Source: Nitrososphaeria archaeon
Lineage (GTDB): Archaea; Thermoproteota; Nitrososphaeria; JACIWG01
Reading direction: 5' to 3'
Assembly (NCBI GenBank): GCA_014361085.1
Contig: JACIWG010000080.1
Span: forward strand, 1-6,802
DNA: 6,802 nt
Part shown: one piece after another, positions 4,779-6,802 of the stretch
How the letters are laid out: each line of letters starts with the position of its first letter
Position numbering within the stretch: the first letter of the stretch is position 1
Program-made: the position numbers and the translations under genes
Notes under the pieces: model-generated
The model's database searches: none
What the model saw: the letters and a program-made list of their open reading frames with translations, nothing else
What the model was told of the DNA's origin: nothing

Positions 4779-5629
4779 TTTTCTAATGGCTTTATTGCTT
4801 CTAAAACTTGTGTTCTCAACTGTAAGATGTGAGGCTTATAGTAAAATCTTATGAAAACGTCTTTTGATATTCGTCCTTGTATAAAGTCTATGCTCTCTTT
4901 TGGAATACCTTTTTGCCTCAAATATGTTGCATAATATATTCGTAGTTCTTGAAGTTGAAGGTTATATTTTCGTCTCTTTAATGCAAGCCTTAACATATTA
5001 TAACTTATGCTATAATGCCAATGCCCTAATTTTTCTAAAAGATCGTCTGATATTATGCTTAAAAATGCATTCTTTGTTCCCCTTAAAAATACGCTTGGAA
5101 ACCTAAAATGTTCTAAAACTCCAATTTCAGGGTTATAATATTCATCCAAGCCTTTTGCTGAAATAAGGTTTAAACTGTTTACTGCTTCAATAGGTCTTAA
5201 GCCTGTTAAAGCCAAAAAACAGACTGGAAAATAGTAATAGTATGGTATGCTTTCTTTAAGCCTTAAAGCCCATTTGAGAGCGCTTTCGTTATCGCTTTTA
5301 TAAATTCTCAAGAATGCTTCAAAACTGTTTTCATGCCCCCAAGTAAGCCCACTTTTTTCTTTCAAAAGTTTAAACCTATCATAACAGCCTAAAAATTTGG
5401 AAAGATTAGCCAAAGCACTTAAAACATGCCTGCTCTTATCCTTACTAAAAGTATGTAGTAAATCAAACCCTTCATTTAAAAGACGATAATATTTTAACGC
5501 ACAATTGAACATCTGTTGAGCATGATAGGGACTAAACTTGTTGAAACAGTATTCCTTAAACTTTTCCCAATCTATAATGCTTTTAACCTCTAAGCCTGGG
5601 GTCGGGGGTTCAAATCCCCTCGGGCCCGC
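4766..5629 (-). CDS. C-terminal part of a split SSV-type integrase (tyrosine recombinase), Int(C)
   Basis: The frame is open from a TAA at 5632-5630 to the TAA at 4768-4766: 287 codons. The first ATG is at 5512, giving 248 residues, but the 39 codons before it are clearly protein-like (SIIDWEKFKEYCFNKFSPYHAQQ) and begin inside the half tRNA (GPRGFEPPTPGLEV). Counted from 5512, Arg I is R106 in TGLRPIEA, the strand Lys is probably K147 in FLRGTKNAF, Arg II is R191 in QELRIYY, and the nucleophile is probably Y224 in VFIRFYYKP. In SSV-type elements attP lies within int, so integration separates a short N-terminal piece from this longer piece. Full-length enzyme (about 350 residues if Int(N) is near 60) would be made only from the circular form; whether Int(C) alone is translated is unclear. 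Lacking its own start and promoter, it is probably silent in the integrated state. Confidence 0.85.
   Translation of the reverse strand, partial: AGPRGFEPPTPGLEVKSIIDWEKFKEYCFNKFSPYHAQQMFNCALKYYRLLNEGFDLLHTFSKDKSRHVLSALANLSKFLGCYDRFKLLKEKSGLTWGHENSFEAFLRIYKSDNESALKWALRLKESIPYYYYFPVCFLALTGLRPIEAVNSLNLISAKGLDEYYNPEIGVLEHFRFPSVFLRGTKNAFLSIISDDLLEKLGHWHYSISYNMLRLALKRRKYNLQLQELRIYYATYLRQKGIPKESIDFIQGRISKDVFIRFYYKPHILQLRTQVLEAIKPLENQLL
5589..5628 (+). other. att site (right): displaced 3' half of tRNA-Arg(UCU)
   Basis: The bases correspond to tRNA positions 34 to 73: TCT anticodon, AA, 3' anticodon strand GCCTG, variable loop GGGTC, T arm GGGGG-TTCAAAT-CCCCT (one G-U pair), acceptor strand CGGGCCC and discriminator G. 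No 5' half precedes it; position 33 is C instead of the universal T, so the tRNA match stops exactly at the anticodon. No CCA follows. This is the classical att geometry of SSV-type integrases. Arg(UCU) is inferred from the anticodon register, assuming a five-base variable loop. Confidence 0.8.
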
Positions 5630-5630
5630 T

Positions 5631-5730
5631 TAATAATTTTAGTACTTTTAATCATTAATTTTATTGTTAACATTATTTTTTACTTTTAGTGTAATATTAT
5701 CAAAATATTGGGTTTTTATGCGTATAGGGA
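5631..5730 (+). other. AT-rich host spacer after the att site
   Basis: One hundred bases of AT-rich sequence with several T4 and T5 runs (for example TAATAATTTTAGTACTTTTAATC), probably the original terminator region of the interrupted tRNA gene and, on the other strand, the downstream flank of tRNA-Pro. No gene is visible. Confidence 0.35.
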
Positions 5731-5809
5731 TGGTGGGGTCGGTGGGATTTGAACCCACGTCCGCGCGGGCCCAAGCCGCGCAGCGTAGACCAGACTGGCC
5801 CACGACCCC
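5731..5809 (-). tRNA. tRNA-Pro (anticodon UGG), CCA encoded
   Basis: The acceptor stem GGGGTCG (5809-5803) pairs with CGACCCC. The D arm has three pairs plus a C-C at 13-22 and the AGTCTGGTCTA loop. The anticodon stem CGCGG/CCGCG encloses CTTGGGC with anticodon TGG at 5773-5771. The variable loop is CGGAC and the T arm is GTGGG-TTCAAAT-CCCAC. Discriminator A at 5734 is followed by CCA (5733-5731). There is no intron. It reads proline codons CCA and, by wobble, others. The gene is intact and lies about 100 bases outside the element, so it is not the integration target. Confidence 0.95.
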
Positions 5810-5830
5810 ATGTTTAGGTTCGTTTTCACT

Positions 5831-5852
5831 TTTTTATTAATTTTTTAAAAAA
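5831..5852. promoter_or_regulatory. AT-rich divergent promoter for tRNA-Pro and the winged-helix gene
   Basis: A T6A6 palindrome at 5841-5852 inside TTTTTATTAATTTTTTAAAAAA lies about 30 to 35 bases from the tRNA 5' end on the minus strand, and about 25 bases before a likely transcription start near 5873 on the plus strand. It can act as a TATA box in both directions; inferred from spacing. Confidence 0.4.
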
Positions 5853-5892
5853 TGTTTTTTAGGCTGAAGAGAGTAAATGTTGGAGATGTTGA

Positions 5893-6798
5893 ATGTATGG
5901 AGACGTGATCGATTTCGAAACACTTTATTCAGCCCTTGGCTCAAATGAGCGATTAAGCATTTTGAATGAATTAAATAAAAGTGGACCTCTTTCTTATACT
6001 CAGTTAAAAAATAATTGTGGGTTCGTGAAGAAGAGGGAGTCTGGCAGATTTGCATATCATTTGCGATTACTGACTTCTGTTAATCTTATTTCATTAAATA
6101 AGAATACTAAGAAGTATAGTTTGACACCCTTCGGTAGAACCGTTTTAGCAGCAACAAATGAGCTAAAAGAAGCAGCTTTACAGTTTTCTGGAAAAATATA
6201 TGTTAGAACATCCAAGCATAAGATTGAAGAGTTTGATAGTAATAAAATTTATCAATCATTAATTAGGGAGGCTAATGTTCCCCGCGATTTAGCTTCAAAG
6301 ATTACGGCTGAGGCTGAGGCACGGATAAGTAAATTAGAGAATGTTCATTTGACGGCACCATTGATAAGGGAATTCGTGAACTCTATACTTGTTGAGAAAG
6401 GATTAGATGAATATCGTAATAGGCTTACAAGATTAGGTTTGCCTGTAAAGGATGTTACAGATAAGATTACACAGATAGGGCTTTCTGAGGGAAATATTTC
6501 TTCCTTAAGGGAGGCGGCGGCTGATGCAGTCTTCACAGACTACCTTTTACTAACTCAAGTTAGTTCAGAAATTTTAGACATGCACCTTTCGGGAGAAATT
6601 AGTCTAATGAATACAGGATGCTGGGGTATTATGCCGGACAACATATTTTTTGACGCACTAGCCTTCAGTTCCTTCGACATAAAATTTGGTTTAAAAGACC
6701 CGTTTCTTCCAAGAGAATATGGAAAAGAAAAAATTAGTTTTACTAAGGCAGTTATATCTATAAAAAAAATGATTGAAAGCGTTTCTGGTGAAGTGTAG
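5893..6798 (+). CDS. Winged-helix / ATP-cone / NrdD-like protein, 301 residues
   Basis: ATG at 5893 has the ribosome binding site GGAGAT at 5882-5887. Residues 8-90 form an ArsR-like winged helix (NERLSILNEL, LSYTQLKNN, FAYHLRLLTSVNLI, a wing around KKYSLTPFGRTVL). Residues about 102-192 match an ATP-cone (YVRTSKHKIEEFDSNKIYQSLIREA, then VPRDLASKITAEAEARI and IREFVNSILVEKG), a nucleotide-binding module of NrdR and of ribonucleotide reductases. Residues about 200-301 (DYLLLTQVSSEILDMHLSGEISLMNTGCW) resemble the start of the class III ribonucleotide reductase NrdD fold, without catalytic residues. Proposed role: a dNTP- or ATP-sensing transcription regulator. I recall archaeal relatives that continue well past this point, so the TAG at 6796-6798 may truncate it. 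Host gene, not part of the element. Confidence 0.8.
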   Translation: MYGDVIDFETLYSALGSNERLSILNELNKSGPLSYTQLKNNCGFVKKRESGRFAYHLRLLTSVNLISLNKNTKKYSLTPFGRTVLAATNELKEAALQFSGKIYVRTSKHKIEEFDSNKIYQSLIREANVPRDLASKITAEAEARISKLENVHLTAPLIREFVNSILVEKGLDEYRNRLTRLGLPVKDVTDKITQIGLSEGNISSLREAAADAVFTDYLLLTQVSSEILDMHLSGEISLMNTGCWGIMPDNIFFDALAFSSFDIKFGLKDPFLPREYGKEKISFTKAVISIKKMIESVSGEV

Positions 6799-6802
6799 GT
6801 AG

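Larger units (their letters stand above)
1..5628. mobile_element. Right-hand part of an integrated archaeal element (provirus or plasmid) with SSV-type integrase
   Basis: The right boundary is the half-tRNA att site at 5589-5628, beside the C-terminal part of a tyrosine recombinase whose frame runs through the att site. Since the half tRNA is on the plus strand and keeps only its 3' half, the intact tRNA and the other att copy must lie to the left, beyond position 1; everything left of 5628 is therefore element DNA. Contents fit a plasmid or virus: two ribbon-helix-helix regulators, tiny zinc-finger-like proteins, a compact overlapping operon and a large secreted protein. No capsid, packaging or clear replication protein is visible, so virus versus plasmid cannot be decided here. 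Confidence 0.8.

Noticed and set aside
4900..5106. Plus-strand frame opposite the integrase
   Set aside because: Shadow frame without start signal, antisense to the catalytic domain.
4766..5512. Complete 248-residue integrase starting at the ATG at 5512
   Set aside because: No ribosome binding site, and protein-like codons continue upstream through the att site, so this ATG is an internal methionine of a split gene.
5589..5628. A functional tRNA-Arg gene
   Set aside because: There is no 5' half (acceptor strand, D arm or 5' anticodon strand) upstream; that sequence is integrase coding.
1..6802. CRISPR array, insertion sequence or rRNA
   Set aside because: No regularly spaced repeats, transposase motifs or rRNA-like conserved segments were seen on either strand.

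Overview
The window is AT-rich archaeal DNA. Gene starts lie behind archaeal TATA boxes about 25 to 30 bases upstream, several with no or almost no leader. The integrase is of the archaeal SSV type, and the tRNA halves have archaeal features. The last gene combines a winged helix, an ATP-cone and an NrdD-like segment; from memory this points to a TACK-group archaeon, perhaps Bathyarchaeia, but that placement is tentative.

Positions 1 to about 5628 are the right-hand part of an integrated mobile element (provirus or plasmid). Its left end, with the intact tRNA and the integrase N-terminus, lies outside the window. The right boundary is a 40-base copy of the 3' half of a tRNA, probably tRNA-Arg(UCU), at 5589-5628, beginning at the first anticodon base. 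The minus-strand reading frame of a tyrosine recombinase passes through this half tRNA, as expected when an SSV-type integrase gene contains attP and is split into Int(N) and Int(C) by integration. The window holds Int(C).

Inside the element, from left to right: a large secreted, sequon-rich protein (102-2072, minus); a divergent small unknown gene (2155-2376, plus); a minus-strand operon of four tightly coupled genes (4162 down to 2399) with a 389-residue protein of possible DUF932 type, a 92-residue unknown and two tiny zinc-finger-like proteins; two ribbon-helix-helix regulators (4224-4460 and 4596-4778, plus); and Int(C), which converges on the second regulator. A palindrome of form CCTATA-N3-TATAGG lies between TATA box and start codon of both regulators. 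Degenerate copies lie at the 389-residue gene and at the 73-residue gene. These look like operators for one or both regulators, which would make an element-wide switch.

Two features are not explained by ordinary annotation. One is a pair of tandem hairpins in the 5' end of the 389-residue gene, whose stems differ by two compensatory base-pair changes. The other is a lone C-rich tract (G-quadruplex motif on the minus strand) between the two regulator genes.

Right of 5630 is host chromosome: an AT-rich remnant of the old tRNA flank, tRNA-Pro(UGG) on the minus strand with encoded CCA, a shared AT-rich divergent promoter, and a gene for a winged-helix/ATP-cone/NrdD-like protein ending at a TAG close to the window edge.
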